DNA of 64,000 nucleotides from Magnolia sinica (Eukaryota; Streptophyta; Magnoliopsida; Magnoliales; Magnoliaceae). The DNA lies in contig NC_080584.1 in NCBI RefSeq assembly GCF_029962835.1, positions 81,186,862 through 81,250,861 of the forward strand. The letters run 5' to 3'. The notes below the pieces were generated by a model. It made no database searches. It was not told the DNA's origin and worked only from the letters and a program-made list of their open reading frames with translations. Below, piece by piece: positions 45,131 through 57,604 of this stretch (positions are counted from its first letter, which is position 1; each line of letters starts with the position of its first letter). The position numbers and the translations under genes are program-made.

Positions 45131-48100
45131 GTGCAAAAAGCCATCCCGTACCTCTATACTGAGCCCAATGGTGATGACTAGAAGGACGGTCCCAGAAGAA
45201 GATTTGAATGAGAACGCGATTACAGGGCCACCCGGTCCAATCGCCGTTCCCCCAGCCCAGAACGCACCTAACAACCGCCGACGAGGGGCGACCGGAACAA
45301 GCAATAATCAGCGGGGTCGCGACGATGGGCGGTTGGACAAGGAGGTTCAGGAAATCCGCTCTGATATGAATACGATGAAGCAGATGCTGGAACGAATGTA
45401 TCAGCAGCAAATGCAGCCACTCCCGCATCTTCAAGGGGAGACAGCGCGCGTACCAACGGCGGCGGTTGATCCTCAACCTTCTGCGCCGCAGTCTTTCCGG
45501 CCGAGCCAACCTCAAGGCGGGTCAGAACCATCTCCAGCGCATTCAGCCAACGCCTCCCTCCCCCCGACTGATCTTCGGCACGAAATAGAACGAAGAAGGC
45601 GCAATCGCCCTTCCATGGAAGGCACGGCAGAAAGCAGCGAACCTTGGAAAGCCGACATTCAAAATTTCAAAAAAGAAGTGCGGGAAGAGATGGCAAAAGA
45701 GATGGCGGACATAAAGCACGGCCGGAACGTACATTCAACCGGGTCCGAATCGAAAGCATCCCCCTTTGTGGACTCGGTAATGAAAGCCCGATTGCCCGAG
45801 AGATTTCGATTACCTCAAATCACTCCTTTCACCGGCAAGACTGACCCGACCGAGCATATTGAGTGCTTCAGAACCTATATGGAACTCCATGATGCCTCGG
45901 ATGCAGTAATGTGTCGGGCCTTTTCTCTTACATTGACTGATGTAGCTCGACTGTGGTTCAAACAGCTGAAGCCAAAGTCCATCAGTTCATTCGTTGAGCT
46001 GAGCGACGCCTTCCTCACCAACTTCATCGGCGGAAAGAAAAAATTAAAGCCCCCTGCACATCTGAATAACCTAGTCCAGAAGCAGGGAGAGCTATTGAAA
46101 GATTACATCAAGCGTTTTAATTTCGAATCCCTTCAAGTTCGGAAACATTCGGAAGAAACGGCCCTCAATGCACTCATGCAAGGAGTTAGGGATAAGCCAT
46201 TCCTGGCATCTCTAGACAAAACTCCGCCCGATACTCTGGCAGAGTTTATGGCACGGTCCGATAAATATGCCAACGCCGAGGAAGCGCGAATCCTGCGTGA
46301 AACTAAAACCTCGACCAAAGAGTCGGCCAAAAAAGAAGCCGACTCGGCCGGGGGAAGGAAAAGCAAAGAGGATCAAGCACGTGACGAGCGAAGGTCAGGA
46401 AAACGGCCGGATCGAAAATTTTCCATATACACTCCCCTGAATAAGACTCGGGAAGAGGTACTGATGGAAATAAAAAACGAAGGCTTTGTTAGCTGGCCCA
46501 GTAAGCTCAGGAGTAATCCTAATCGGCGGGATAAGGATAAGTACTGCCATTATCACCGCGATCACGGGCATAACACAAGTGATTGCCGTCACTTGAAAGA
46601 AGAAATCGAACGACTCATAAAAGACGGCCGACTCAGAGAACATATGGTCAAAGCTGGGGCATCCGAGGCGCGCCCGACCGAGAGTCAGCCTATGGAAGAA
46701 ATCCGGACGATTATCGGCGGTCCACAATGTGGGGGCGACTCAAACAACGCGCGAAGGAATCACGCACGAAAACTCAGTCAGCCTCGGTCCGAGCTCATGA
46801 TTATAGATCGGCCATCAAAAGAAAAGAAAAGAGAAAGGTATTGCATATCGTTCACTGAAGAAGACGCCCGAGGTATCCATCACCCCCACGATGATGCGCT
46901 GATCGTCTCGTTGGCGATCGCTAACCGAAAAGTGTTTCGGATACTCGTCGATACGGGGTCATCTGCAGACGTGTTATTTACTCAAGCGTTCGACAAAATG
47001 GGGATCGAACGATCCGCGTTACGCCCGGTTCGGACCCCATTGATCGGTTTTTCCGGAGGACAAGTATTGCCCGAGGGGACTGTCTCATTACCACTCACTG
47101 CTGGCACTGCCCCACATCAGACGACGATGATGGTTGACTTCCTGGTCGTCGATCAACCCTCGGTATACAACGCGATACTCGGCCGACCTTCATTGAGTCT
47201 CCTCCAGGCCGTGGTATCCACATACCATCTTACAATGAAATTCCCGACCGAATCAGGAGTCGGAATTGTTAAAGGAGACCAGCAAGACGCGAGGCGATGT
47301 TACATGGTAGCTGTAAAAGGAGCCGCCGACAAGAATCCGACCAACATATTAACAATCGAATCGTTGGACCCTCGGGGCGAGAATTATGAACGAGGACAGC
47401 CGGTCGAAGATCTTGTCTCAATCGCCTTAGTCGAAACAGATGGATCCAAGACAGTGCGAATTGGCTCATCTCTGCAGTCCCCTTTGAGAGAAAAGCTGAT
47501 CGCCCTGCTCCGAAAGTACGCCGACGTATTCGCTTGGAATCATGAAGATATGCAAGGGATCGACCCCTCCGTGGTGACTCACCGACTTAACGTCGATCCG
47601 TCATACCGACCGATCCGACAGAAGCGACGACCGCTCGGCCCTGAACGATACGCCATCATCGAGAAAGAAGTCAACAAACTACTCCAAGCTAGTTTCATAG
47701 AAGAAATACACTATCCAGAGTGGGTCGCGAATGTCGTGCTTGTAAAGAAGTCCAATGGGAAGTGGCGAGTCTGTATTGATTATACCGACTTGAATAAAGC
47801 CTGCCCCAAAGATAGCTTTCCGCTTCCGAGGATAGACCAGCTAGTAGATAGTACAGCCGGACATGAGCTCCTTAGCTTCATGGATGCTTATTCGGGATAT
47901 AATCAAATTGTAATGCATCAAACAGATAAATCAAAAACGACCTTTGTCACCGACAAAGGCCTTTATTGTTACCGAGTGATGCCATTTGGTCTGAAGAATG
48001 CCGGTGCAACTTATCAAAGGTTAGTTAACAAAATCTTTGCTCGACTTATAGGCCGAACCATGGAAGTATACATCGACGACATGCTTGTCAAGAGCATACA

Positions 48101-50811
48101 CGCGGCGGATCATGTGAATGATTTGGAAGAAATGTTTCTAATCCTGCGGAAGTTCCGGATGAAGCTAAATCCAAGTAAATGTGCTTTTGGAGTAGGCTCC
48201 GGAAAATTCCTCGGTTTCTTAGTCAGTCAGCGAGGAATAGAGGCAAACCCTGAGAAGATAAAGGCTCTGATTGATATGGAATCCCCCAAAACCATTAAGG
48301 ACGTCCAAAGATTGGCCGGACGAGTCGCAACACTCAATCCCTGTCCAGAGCAACGGATAAGTGTCTCCCTTTCTTCAAACAATTGAAAGGAAGACAAGCG
48401 ATGGGTTGGACGGAAGAATGTGAAGCAGCATTCCAGCAATTAAAATTATATCTCGGTTCTGCACCTCTCTTATCAAAACCTGAACCGGGGGAGTCGTTGC
48501 TCCTCTATCTAGCTGTATCCGAGGCAGCGGTTAGCTCGGCTTTGATACGAGAATCCGAAGGAAAGCAACTACCGGTTTACTACGTCAGCAAAGCGTTATT
48601 GCCAGCAGAAACGAGATACCCAAGCTTGGAAAAGTGGCCTTGGCTTTAATAACTTCCTCTCGGCGACTTAGGCCGTACTTCCATGCCCACACCATCATTG
48701 TAATGACCAACCTTCCGCTTCGCCAGGTACTGCAGAAACCAGAAGCTTCCGGCCGACTCACCAAATGGGCTATCGAGCTGAGTGAGTTTGATATTCAATA
48801 TCGACCAAAGGCAGCAATCAAAGGGCAAGCCGTAGCTGATTTTATCGCCGAGGGAACGTCTTCAGCCGAACTTTCAGCAAATGATACACCGAAGGACGGT
48901 GCAGCTCCGACCTCAACCGCTTCCCCTTGCCCTATTCCATGGAATCTGTATGTCGACGGTTCTTCCAACTCGAAGGCCGGTGGGGCTGGGGTTGTGACCC
49001 CGATCACACCTATATACAGTATGCCTTACGACTTGGATTTCAAGCGTCGAACAATACGGCGGAATATGAAGCGTTGCTACTCGGTCTCCGACTCGCCGCT
49101 AGCATGGAGGTCACGCACCTAAGCGTTTTCAGCGACTCTCAGTTGGTTGTTAACCAAGTTACCGGTGTATACCAGACACGGAAAGACCGGCTAAGGGCTT
49201 ACATGGAGAAAGCGAAAGAACTTATCAACAGATTTCAATTCTGTCGTGTAACTCGGATACCTCGTACGGAAAACAGCAAAGCCGATTTGCTAGCAAAGCT
49301 CGCCTCGGCCGAAGAAGACGATATACCCAGGTCCGTCCCTGTCGAATACGTCGATAAACCAAGTATAGACGAGCCAATTAGCGAGGCCGTCAATACAATC
49401 GACTCGGAACCATCCTGGATTGATCCAATCCGCCAATTCCTTGACGAAGGAAAGTTGCCAGAGGATCGCACCGAGGCCCGACGAATTAAGATCCGAGCTT
49501 CCCGTTACACCATACTCAACGGGACCCTTTATAAGAAAGGATACTATGCCCCGTTGCTGCGGTGCCTCAAACCCAGCGAGGTAAACTATGTGTTACGGGA
49601 AATTCATGAAGGAATCTGCGGAAACCACTCTGGAGGGCGATCCCTCGCCTACAAGGTCTTACGACAGGGATACTACTGGCCCACTATCCAACACGACGCT
49701 CGTGAGCTCGTTCAAAGATGCGACAGATGCCAACGGTTTGCGGCAATTCCGAGGCAAGCACCCGAGGCACTGACGCCGATGACTGGTCCCTGGCCTTTCG
49801 CACAATGGGGCATCGACCTCATAGGACCGCTCCCTATGGGAAAATGGCAGACCAAGTTTGCTGTGGTAGCAGTGGACTATTTTACGAAGTGGGCCAAGGC
49901 AGAACCATTAGCCAAAATAACCGAGCAGAAGATCACCGAATTTGTATGGAAAAATATTATCTGCCGATTCGGAGTACCCCGTACCATTGTCACAGACAAT
50001 GGAAGGCAATTTGATAATAGGAGCTTTCGTGAGATGTGCAAGAACCTCGGGATCAGGAATATTTATTCATCACCGCATCACCCTCAAACCAACGGACAAG
50101 TCGAGGCAGTTAACAAGATTATCAAGCAACATCTTCGGACCAAGCTTGGCCGGGCCAAAGGAGCATGGGCCGAAGAGCTCCCGAAAATTCTTTGGGCTTA
50201 CCGAACTACAACCCGAACGGCCACAGGAGAAACTCCGTTTTCACTCGCTTACGGCTCGGAAGCAGTCATTCCCGTCGAAATCGGATTACCTTCGGCTCGA
50301 ATCACCTTATTCAATGCAGAAGAGAATGAAGAACTCCTTGCACTCGGACTCGACCTTCTGGACGAACAAAGGGAAAGGGCAAGGCTGCGCACGGAGGCTT
50401 GACAACGACAAGTGACTCGGTTCTACAATACCCGAGTTAAGATTAGAAGATTCCGAAGGGGAGATATGGTTCTTCGGAAAGTGTTTTCCAACACTAAGGA
50501 GTTTGGGTCGGGTACACTGGGACCCAATTGGGAAGGACCCTATATCGTCTCGGGCACCATTAGACCAGGAACATATCGGCTAGAAGACCTAAACGGACAG
50601 TCATTGCCTCATCCATGGAACGCTGAACACCTCAAGGTCTACTATCCTTAGCTTGCTATTTGATGTTTAAAGACCCTGAGGAAGAGTAAAGCCGAGTCAA
50701 ATGAATAAAGACATGCTTTTCTTTTTCATTCGTCCGAATATGTGTAAGTACAAAAGCAACCGAATACATCGGAGCAAAAGAAAATATATACATATAAAAA
50801 AACCAAAGTCT

Positions 50812-53091
50812 TCATGCGTCGGCCCCGTCCCCGGCAGTTGTGCCTTCAGCGGCGGCGTCCGGATTCTCGGACTCTGAGGCTGCCCCGCCTTCGATTTCTG
50901 AAAGGTCAAGGTCAGGAAAAGACTTCTTTATATCCTTGACGCATTCCAGATATCCGCTCTGGAACAGGCGATCCCTCTCGTCCTCAAACTCGGCCGACTC
51001 AAGGAATGCTTGGACGGCTTGGTCCCTAGCCGTCTCGGCCTCCCGAGTCTTCTCCTCGGCCTGTTGAATGCGCTCCGCCGCCTCAAGCTTAGCCCGAGCT
51101 AAGTCATCCGCGCACGAAGCATGGACTGCCAGAACTCGCTGATTCTCCTCTTCGGCTTTGGAGAGTCGAACCAGTGCCTGAGCGACCTCTGCCTTCGCTT
51201 CGTCCAGGGCCCTTCTGGAAGAAGCCGCCTCTGCCCTCGCGTCTTCGGCAGCTTTCCGAGCAAGGGACGCCTCGCCTGTCAGGACGCCGACCCGGATCTC
51301 GGCCTCAGACAGAAGAGCCTGCAGCCGATGAGTTGAGGATAGCTCCCTGCTGGCCTTGATTAAGCAATGAGCGAGTTCAAAAAACATCCGGGCAGCGTGG
51401 CTGACGGTCTGCGACGACGGGGCGTTGTAGAGTTTCACGAACTCTCTTTCACACCCATGGGCCAGGGCCCAAGGAACCATCCCCGACACCACTTGCTGCA
51501 GGATTGACGGCCCTTCCTGGTTCGTCTCTTCCCCTCGGGAGGACGCAGTCCTCGTCTCTTCCTCTCCCCTTGAGGTCGCGGCCCCGGTCTCTTCTTCCCG
51601 ACTCGGCACCGTCGTCTCAACGCGCGCCGAGTCAGGTGCCGCCTGAGGATCCGAAGGCGCCTGAGGATCCGAAGCAGCAATCGCCGTCTCTTCCGCCCTT
51701 TCGTCCGGGTCGGGAATCACGACGACCGGAGGGGCAGAAGAGCTCGCTGGCTCTTTCTCCTTCCGCGGCACCCTCTGCCTCTTCGGTGGCCGAGGCTCTG
51801 AAAGAAGAACTGACCGCGGAGGTGCCTTCAACTTCGTGACTGGTCTAAGGGCAGGACGAGCTCCAGTCATCTCCGGTTCGGGGACAATCCTTAGGTTGGG
51901 ACGAGCTTCGGGCAGATCTGCAGAAACAAAAAAAGGAGGGGGAGAGTAAGGCGAAGTAAGTCGGGGGAAATTTGGAAAATTCAGAAGATTCGTTCTTAAT
52001 TACCTGTAACTTCCGAGTCCAGACCTGCAAGGTGAAGGCGCTCCGGCTGTAGAAGCACCTTCCAAGACCTGTCCCCCGGATCCAACGACTTTAACTCTTT
52101 GATCCGAGCCGAGGCAGTGTTGCCGAGCTTCGGCTTCTTCTTCGGAATATCTGCCAAACATAAGTTCGTCAACTTCAGGGTAAAAACAAAAAAAAAAAAA
52201 AAAAAAAAACCAAGTCACCTGCTCTTTGGAAAGCCCGAGGGACACGAGCCTCGTGGGACCCGGACTCATCCGTCTCCCAGCGACCACATGCCCAAAACCA
52301 ACGCTCTCTCCAGTGTTTGTTGGAAGTGGGAGGGTCGGTGATTAGGGAACCACCTCCGCCTCGCCAAGCAGCAAAGACGTAGAAGCCGGGATAGTTCGGA
52401 TTTACCCGCACCTGATACAGGTGGAGAAATTCATCGACTGTAAGTGGTGGTTGTTCCATCTCAGCCCACAACACTGCACATCCGAGTAAGTTCCTCCACC
52501 CATTCGGGACTATCTGCCCCGGGGCAATCTTTATGCGAGACAAAACTCCCGGACGATGGCCGAGGGGGAGACGCAAGCCGCATTGCATCGACACTTGGTA
52601 AATCGCGACGGCCCGGCAAGAGGGTGATCCGGTAAATCATTCGGGCGGGGAAGATAGGTGATGACCGACTGGGAATATGGTATCCGACTCGGATTCTGTC
52701 CAAGTGTCTCAGTCAAGACCGAGGGAACCGGACCGCTTAAATCTTCCCCTATCCTTCAGCAATTCGGCTGCGCGCCGACTCATTCGCCTCGATCAGGGGT
52801 TCCTTCGGCGATTAAAACTTCATCTTCTTCCTCCTCATTCTCCTCCATATCCCTTGGCAAGTTAGGCCTTCCCGGGCGGGTTAATAGAGACGACCCGCCC
52901 CGAGAAGGAACGACGGGAGCTGGGCGCTCCGCCGGAGCTTCGGTGACTCTCTCCGGTAGACAAGCAGCGTTGGCGTCCACTGCTATCTCCGTCAGTAAGG
53001 AAGGCGATTCCGCAACGTTCCAAAAACGTTGCGCTTCGCCTTCGTCTCCGGAAGCTCCCCCTTGGGGACTTTGAGAACTCCTATCCGCCAT
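50812..53091 (-). CDS. Antisense accessory gene of the Tat-type element
   Basis: Between pol and the 3' LTR, minus-strand sequence has high coding potential in several blocks. The first (from ATG at 53091) begins MADRSSQSPQGGASG. A middle block (about 52.2-52.6 kb) has DEFLHLYQVRVNPNYPGFY and SNKHWRERWFW, resembling the 'putative gypsy-type transposon' domain (PF04195). The last (50.8-51.9 kb) is rich in E, A and R and predicts a long coiled coil (ARKAAEDARAEAASSRRALD) with an acidic tail. Separate blocks with splice-like borders fit an intron-containing gene. Antisense ORFs in this location are known for Tat relatives such as Grande and Retand. Function is unknown. A TTATATAA site at 53266-53273 lies about 175 bases upstream. 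Confidence 0.7.
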
Positions 53092-53265
53092 TATTACCAA
53101 ATAAAGAGGAAGGAGAAACTCACCGGAGGGAGAAAGGAAAACGGAGATGGCGGAAAGAGGCACCGACGGTAAAGAAAAAGAAAAGGAAGGAGACGAAAGG
53201 CTATAGGAAATGCGGAGCGGGAATGGCAAGAGCAGTAAAAGTTTAAAGTGCGGGGCCCCTGACGT

Positions 53266-53273
53266 TATATAAG
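53266..53273 (-). promoter_or_regulatory. Candidate TATA box for the antisense gene
   Basis: TTATATAA lies about 175 bases before the minus-strand start at 53091. The stretch 53280-53570 upstream has no frame and holds CACGTGG and CATTAAATG-type motifs that recur in the older Tat remnant near 16.9-17.0 kb. Confidence 0.45.
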
Positions 53274-53571
53274 ATCGCCATACGGCGGAGACAATTAATG
53301 AGGAAATGATTCGACGCCTGCATCGATTCCCTCGCTCGACACGTGGCGCACGTCAACTGGCAATAATAATACCTTCGCTACGTGTCCAATCCTCATTGGC
53401 GGGATGTGTGATTTGACGACCGACGGCGCATGCGATGTCAGAAGCTGAACCGTCCCCCATCAAAGGCCTCATGGAATGCATTTAATGATCACGACTCATC
53501 TCGGACTGAGTTACGAACCGACTCCAAACTCGCTACTCCTCAGTGTCATATGAAACACTCATTGATGTACT

Positions 53572-54120
53572 TGTTGGGGGCAAAAATATAAGTCCGAAGA
53601 CTCGGACTTAATGCCTCGGGACTCGGACTTGATACCTCGGGTCGCCGAAGGATGCGTCAAATCCGAGGCATGGTTCGCTAAACCGAGACAATGGTTGAGT
53701 CGGTTCGAACGACTTATCAGCGTTCCGGGCATGTGTCGGGCGGACCGCCTTGCAAGACCGACCGTCGCTAGGTCAGATCTCATCTCGGATATCTTGGGAT
53801 AAGATCTCCGACCCCGAAGCTCACGGGATCGGATGATGGCTCAAGATGGGCACGATCCTATCTCCGTGATACCAGGAGAAGATCCCGCGCTCGATATCAG
53901 GAGGACCCGAGAAGACCCAGCAGCTATAAAAGGAGGACCCTTGTCACCTTGAGAGGTACGGAACAAATCCCTCCTAAAAACCTTCCAATACTTTGAGACC
54001 CCGAGTCCAGGCCTGACTTTGGCATCGGAGGGTCCCCTGCTCGAGCCAGGGTCTCCTTTGTTTTCTTTCTGTGCAGGCATACAAGGGTCTAGGAGGACGA
54101 ACCAGATAATCGCATCAACA
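53572..54120 (+). repeat. 3' LTR of the Tat-type element
   Basis: 549 bp, identical to the 5' LTR except for one C/T difference in the CATCYCGGATATC stretch. TATAAAA is at 53925-53931. Confidence 0.92.
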
Positions 54121-54125
54121 GTACT

Positions 54126-56671
54126 TTCACTAGAAAGTGAGTTTTCTTTGCATAGTTTTCCATTCTAATTGATTCTGTTGGTGTGCGCCATCTGAATTTT
54201 GGATATACCTGATTTTTGGATACCTCTCCTATTGTGACCTTGAAGAACTGATGGACGGACTGGATTTCTCACAAGCATATCTTGGGCCCCACAAAGGTGT
54301 ACATGAAATTGGTGTCCCTATTACCAGGTTTCCTCTCTAGAGAGGTTCTCAATGATACGTTTGTCCCTCATCTTTGAACGGTTTAGATAAGCTTTCAAGT
54401 CTGACAAGTGGGGCCACAGTTGGGAATGGCCCGTTGAGTTCCAATGTGAGTGGTCTCTCAAACTCACCAAACTTCGAAATTTTCCATTGAATGTGGAAAA
54501 ATGTTGTATTTGTGTTTTTAACCGTACATCTATAGGATATGAATGTAAAGGTCAGTATTTCATTATCTAGAAAACTTTTGAGGGATGGTTCATCTGGGAC
54601 ACAACACATCAATGGTCTGGATGACTGAACCGTGTTGCTCAATTCATATAATTGGAAACTGGTGTATGTTTTTCCTACGTGGCTAACTCGTATCCAACTA
54701 GTACTCCTCTCTTGGATGGGAGCCGATTAGGTGCCTACCCATCCTGGTGAATGAATTCTATATCCACACCGTCCATTCTCTGTTCCAGCTTATTTTTGTG
54801 TACGAAACCAAAAATGAAGCATATCCTAATCTCATGTGGACCACACCAAAGGAAATAATGGTGACTGACAATTACAAGCTTCCTGTGGGCCTCGAAAGCT
54901 TTAGATGCCCCGAGATTTTGAGTTGATGGGATTTTTGTGGGCACTAGATGAATGGCCCGCACTTCCACATTGATCAAAGGGTTTGGATGACGCTTTTGGG
55001 TTAATATCCATTCAAGATGCGGGCTTTGAATCGGATGGTCTGGATTGATATCCTAATGGGATGATCAACGCATGAACTATAAATGTAAACCAATGCTAAT
55101 TATCATTGTAACTGTCCATTTCGTGGTACAATATCATTGGCTCATATGAGAAATGGACTAGTAAACTTTTGGCTAGGGACCATTCGCCATTGGGACCAAA
55201 TTGTTTTTTGATTCTGGACTAATAAAGACTTGGCTTAACATGCCTATCATGACATGCATTTGTTGATAATGTTGGTGAGGAGAAAATCCAAAATGGATAT
55301 TTTTTTGGATGCTGCGGGGGTAGGAAATATTAAAGTTTTTGTTATTATATTGAAGTTGTTATTCACGGGACATGCATCCACATATCATATCATTCATGCA
55401 CTTAATAACCAATTTAGGAAATTATTTATTTTATATATTATTATTAATTATGCTTAATCATGTTAATAATATATGTAACTTAAGAAAATGAAACCGTTGT
55501 ATTGATCACTCAATCCCATTTAGGATGGTGTTTTGAAACACCAATTAAGCATTTGAAGCACCAATTAAGCGATGTTATCGAAGGAGGTGCTGCCGATCCC
55601 ATTTAGGAAGGTGTTTTGAAACACCAATTAAGTGATATTGTCAATGGAGGTGCTACTGAATCTCAAATAGGCAGGCATAGATCGGCTCACTCTATCGCTA
55701 ACACGCCCCCTTTCGTAGTTTTGTACGGAAGACTTTCGCATGAAGTTACTGCATTGGGATGTTAAGTGGGGCTAACATGATGTTTGTGAGAAATCCAACC
55801 CGTCCATCCGTCTTGTGAGATCATTTTAATACATTATACCAAAATTGGAGTGGATCCAAAACCCTAGTGTGTTGCATGAGAGGAAACAATCAAATTCAAT
55901 GACTACCATTGAAACATTTATTCGGGCATAAAAGCTACTTACCATACTAAGGTGTTTTGTGATTTTACTTCATCCCATTGAGAATGACCTTATAAACGGT
56001 TTGGATGGCATATAAATATTTAAGGTAGAGCACAGGAAAGTTTCAATAGTAGTAAAGTCTTTTTCCAGTTTTTCGTCTGGGGTGGTCCACTCGAGTTTTA
56101 AACTAGCCTACCTCACGTTTTAATGGTGGGCATTTAATCATCATTATATCATGTGGAATGTTCCACTTGAGATTTATCTTTGCTTCATTTTTTTGGACCA
56201 TGTTGTTAAATGATCTGTTGAGACAAAGGGACAGCGTGGATATACAACACATACAGCACATGCACTGGGCCCTAAAGTCCTGGCCTGGCCGAAGTCGGGT
56301 GTTTCCCCCCTGACCTCCCCGAATCTTCTCTCTATTGCCGGGTTTCCTATGTGGAAAAGCTCAATGATACGTTGCTCCTCATCTTTGAATGGTACACACA
56401 AGCTTTAAATTTTAACGAGTGGGGTCCAAGTTCTGGATGGCCTGTTGATTTCCAATGTGAGTGGTCTCTCAAACTCACCAAACGTTGGAATTTTTTCCAT
56501 CGGATCTGGATAAACCCTGTATTTCTCTTTTTGACCGTCCATATATAGGCGACAAATCCAAAGGTTATTATTTCACTGTTATAAGGAAACGTTGAAGGTA
56601 TGGTCCATCTACAATGGGCAACAAGAGATCAATGGCTTGGATTACTGAACTGTGTTGCTCCTTTCCAGGGG
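54126..56671. repeat. Gene-free stretch of truncated dispersed repeats
   Basis: 54300-54700 and 56330-56660 are related copies (AGGTTTCCTCTCTAGAGAGG / GGGTTTCCTATGTGG; both with CCAATGTGAGTGGTCTCTCA). 54715-55010 is the left half of a palindromic element (TATCCACACCGTCCATTCTC). 55725-56100 is the start of a class II copy (TTTGTGAGAAATCCAACCCG) and 56100-56290 the end of another. 55500-55640 holds a short tandem repeat with CACCAATTAAG. I support no gene here. Confidence 0.55.
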
Positions 56672-57153
56672 GAGCGGATTACGTGAGACCTGGATCCACC
56701 AAGGTGGGTGGGACCCCGACCGTGGGCGACTGGGATGTATGTGAGTACATCCACACCGTCCATCCAAAATTTGAAGCAGTTCCAAATCCCAGATGGACTA
56801 TAGAACAGGAAACAGTGGTAATTGATCATTCAAAACTTCTTGTGGGCCACAGTAGCGTTGGATCTAGATGAAATTTGTGTGGTCTCTTCATACAGGTGTT
56901 TGTAACCTTATCAACAGTTTGGGTGGCAAATAAACATTCTAGTGGAATCCATAAAGTTTTTAATGGTGTGGATTCAATCAAAGATTGTTTCCTGTGGTGT
57001 AGTCCATCTAAGATTTGAGTCAGATTCATTTTCGGGATCATCTCCTAAAATGAGCTTTCAAAATGGATGGACGGTGTAGATTTAAGGCACAAACATCACC
57101 ATGAGCCCCAGAGTCAGTGGTCCGGTGGATCCGGGGTCTCACCTAATCCGCTC
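56672..57153. mobile_element. Palindromic element, class IV ends
   Basis: The ends are GAGCGGATTACGTGAGACC and, inverted, GGGTCTCACCTAATCCGCTC. Inner halves mirror each other (GTACATCCACACCGTCCATC against GATGGACGGTGTAGATTT), giving a palindrome nearly 480 bp long. No convincing target duplication was found. Confidence 0.75.
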
Positions 57154-57604
57154 TCGTAGTCGTGGAGCCGACCCGAAAAAAAAAAAGAAGGAAATTCGAC
57201 GGTTATTAAAAGATCCGTGCAATCTTAACTCGCGTTGGATAGGTTGCGCACAGGGCACCACGTGGGTTTTACATTTATGAGATCAACACCGTCGATCAGG
57301 TACACTGCCTCATCTCACCTCACAATAATTAAAATTATGACAATCAAAAACTCAGATGGGCCACACCCTAAGAAAAAGTTGGGATGGAACATGAACCAAT
57401 AGTTTCGTGTAGGGCTAACTGTGGTGTTTAAATGCCATCCAATCCGGTCATCTGATGTATCTCATTAGGATGAAAGAATTACTAAAACATCAGTCTTCCA
57501 AAACTAAGGTGGGCCACACAACGTGAATTTATAGGTTTTTAGGTATAATTTTATGGAGGCGGCCCAACTGAGTGTTGAATTGAAGGCTAACAAGGGTTGT
57601 TGCA

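Larger units (their letters stand above)
44560..54120 (+). mobile_element. Young Tat-type Ty3/gypsy LTR element, 9561 bp
   Basis: The 549-bp LTRs (44560-45108 and 53572-54120; TGTTGGGGGC...CGCATCAACA) are flanked by the 5-bp duplication GTACT (44555-44559, 54121-54125). I found one difference between the LTRs, implying an age of the order of 0.1 million years or less at usual plant rates. A primer site TGGCGCCGTCTGTGGGAAC follows the 5' LTR. In order: gag (about 45.2-46.7 kb, with YCHYHRDHGHNTSDC zinc knuckle), protease (about 46.95 kb, ILVDTGSSADVLF), reverse transcriptase (about 47.6-48.3 kb, YIDDMLVKS), RNase H (about 48.4-49.3 kb), integrase (about 49.5-50.4 kb, HHCC and DDE blocks) and a C-terminal tail to about 50.65 kb. 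An antisense gene follows. The coding part has roughly three or four breaks, so this copy looks non-autonomous. Confidence 0.93.

Noticed and set aside
50840-51839. Plus-strand frames opposite the antisense gene
   Set aside because: Shadows of the GC-rich minus-strand coding blocks.
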